Assembly: GCF_031755915.1 (NCBI RefSeq)
Contig: NC_083379.1
Span: 43,656,001 to 43,720,000 of the forward strand
Direction of reading: 5' to 3'
Length of the DNA stretch: 64,000 nt
Source: Ziziphus jujuba
Lineage: Eukaryota; Streptophyta; Magnoliopsida; Rosales; Rhamnaceae
Positions 62,258 through 64,000 of this stretch are shown here, in pieces (the first letter of the stretch is position 1; each line of letters begins with the position of its first letter). The position numbers and the translations under genes were made by a program. The notes beneath the pieces were generated by a model that was not told where the DNA came from, did not search any database, and saw nothing but the letters and a program-made list of their open reading frames with translations.

Positions 62258-64000
62258 TGTAACACCCCGTCCCGAACCATGTCGGAAATTTTTGCACGTT
62301 GACCGAGGTTGCCCTTTGACCGTTGACCAAAGGGGTCAAAACTTTGACTTTTTGACCCGGTTGGAATTCTAGGTTGACTAAGGTACCGTTACGAAGTACA
62401 CATTGGCACGAGTTCGTAGACTGGTAGCACTTTGAAAACGGAGCTACGGTTTGAAAGTTATGAGCAAAACAAGTTGAGGTCCAAACTGTCCAAGGGGTGC
62501 CGGAGTTGACTTTTTATTCATGCAAGGTTGAGCTTTGACTCATGCATGGTTGTGACGTGCTCGTCGATACGAGTCCGTAGACTAGCGGCACGTCCGATTT
62601 GGACATGTGGTTTGAAAGTTATAGATCTGTAGAGTTTTTCAAACACCGTATTATTTTAATATTATTTTTGAACGTATAACGATGTGCCACGTGTGACTTA
62701 CTAAAGGTGACCATGTGTCACCATGGTGAAATGCCACATGTCAGCCATGTTTAAAATCAAATTATTTTTATTATTATTTTAAATAATAATATTATTATTT
62801 AATTATTTTTATATATTTTATTTTATTTATTTTTCTTTTTCTTTCCTTTTTCTTTTCTTTTTCTTTTTCTTTCTTTTTCCCCACGTGGGAAAACACCCTT
62901 CCCTTTCCTTTTCCCTTCCTTCCCTTCTTATTCCCTGAGCCCGACAGAGACCAAAACAAACGCATAGTTTTTTCTCCCACCGGCCGTCTCTCTCTCTCTC
63001 CCGTGTTTAACTTTTCCAGCCACCCATACAGTACACGCGCCGGCCACCGTCCAAGCCCACACACCAGTGAGTTCACCAGCCAAATTTGGCTACCGGCCGA
63101 CCGGCGACGCACCCAGATCGGGCCGGCGAAGTCACGGCGGCCGGTTAAATTTTTCCGGTGATTTCACCGTATTCCAGCCAGCCCAGTCCGAATTAAACCC
63201 CCTCGCCCCCTATTTTGGGTCCTCTGAGTTCAAAAATGGCCTCCAATCTCAAAAATTCGAAGCGGTTTGCGAGATTCGAGGAATTGAAAACCGACCGAAG
63301 CTTTCCGGCCAAATTCCGGCCACCTCCGGCGGAATTGGGGTCGATGGAGACCGGTTTGCGATCCTCGTTCCATGAGCTTCGATTCGGTATATTATTCGCC
63401 TATTTTGGATAACGTTTGTGTTTGACTGCTCGGGTACCGGGTATTATTTACCCGATTAAAATATTAATTTATTTGACTGTGTGTGAATTGTGTTTTAGGA
63501 GCACGGGTGAGTCATGGAATTGATCCCATGGTGGATCATGGTTTAATTGCGTGCTCCAGGTGAGTGACCCACCTTCAAATTAATTTTGGGAATTTAATTG
63601 GTGAATATTATGTGTGATTTAAATATTGGAATTTGAATTCTATGTGCCAAATAATTATTTGATTTATTGTGGATTTATTGGTGAATTTATTGGATTTAAG
63701 AAAATGTGCATTCTATAAAATTATGCCATGTGAAATTATTTTATGGTTTTGAGGATTTTGAAATTCGTGTGGTTTTAATATTAAATCGGGCACGATTTGA
63801 TTTTCAAATATTTCAAGGAAAATATTTGTCTATGTTGGTGACTCCAATTTTTATAAAATATGCCCATGGAATATTATGAGATTTGATTATTATATTTCGA
63901 GAATTATTTATGCTATTGGGAAAATGTGAATATTTGAATTGGTGGATTTGGGAGTTGGTGGATTTGGAAATCATGGAATTTATGGTATTGATTATAAAGA
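62258..64000 (+). mobile_element. Second copy of the large LTR, nested in the first; runs out of window
   Basis: Begins TGTAACACCCCGTCCCG at 62258, after CCACA (candidate target duplication, 62253-62257). It is colinear with the reverse complement of the 6482-9775 insertion: CCACGTGTGACTTA, CCACGTGGGAAAACACC (62881-62898), a GC-rich segment 62935-63370, GTTTGACTGCTCGGGTACCG and GGAGCACGGGTGAGTCATGG. 1743 bp of an expected ~3.3 kb are visible. Whether an internal region follows cannot be told. Frames in the GC-rich part are not genes. Confidence 0.82.

Noticed and set aside
63067..63412. Overlapping frames of 102 and 65 codons near the right end
   Set aside because: Same GC-rich LTR segment in the second family copy; no domain, no conservation of frame with the left copy.
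1..64000. A novel biological system in the window
   Set aside because: All multi-exon genes belong to one known receptor-kinase family and all other coding remnants belong to known transposon classes; nothing left over has a coding or structured signal strong enough to claim a new system.

Overview
The window is AT-rich nuclear DNA of a flowering plant, most likely a eudicot. The evidence is genes split into many short GT-AG exons, plant-type malectin-like/LRR receptor kinases, copia and gypsy retrotransposons, a CACTA (En/Spm) transposon, and abundant (TA)n, (CA)n and (TAA)n microsatellites. I cannot name the species. No bacterial, organellar, CRISPR or RNA-gene content was seen.

The backbone is a head-to-tail array of five paralogous receptor-kinase genes, all on the minus strand. 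From left to right they are A (pseudogene, exons 63-3556 plus a remote first exon at 21024-21105; 3' end outside the window), B (23012-28161, intact, 13 exons, 883 aa), C (33787-38125, intact, 875 aa), D (49983-54314, intact, 876 aa) and E (56769-58608, decayed kinase half only). I placed every splice site in B, C and D by eye; each totals an exact multiple of three. Two further ghosts of the family remain, a C-terminal scrap at 32254-32358 and an activation-loop scrap at 49652-49710. The spacers are themselves paralogous, so the locus grew by repeated duplication of gene plus flank and then lost members (birth and death). The products are predicted cell-surface receptors: signal peptide, malectin-like ectodomain, GDPC motif, three LRRs, one membrane span and an RD-type Ser/Thr kinase. 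This is the subfamily that includes Arabidopsis FRK1 and IOS1, which act in immunity and symbiosis-related signalling.

Two stacks of mobile elements interrupt the array. On the left, a copia element (3601-20917, minus strand, 508-bp LTRs, ATATA target duplication) sits in intron 1 of gene A. A gypsy element (6398-17060, plus strand) sits in the copia polyprotein. A 3.3-kb solo-LTR-like insertion (6482-9775) sits in the 5' LTR of the gypsy element. On the right, a CACTA element (terminal CACTA at 58772, transposase remnants to 61768) sits in an intron of gene E. Its coding region is interrupted by an LTR of the same 3.3-kb family (from 61769), which is interrupted in turn by a second copy (from 62258) that runs out of the window. 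All element coding regions seen carry stops, frameshifts or deletions. Two solo LTRs of a smaller family (26753-27195 in intron 2 of B; 40321-40662 with a perfect TACTC duplication) complete the inventory.

I found no convincing undescribed system. The most informative observations are the nested insertion history, a GC-AG intron shared by four of five paralogues, a TA-repeat expansion in the conserved TATA region of gene C, and the gene ghosts.
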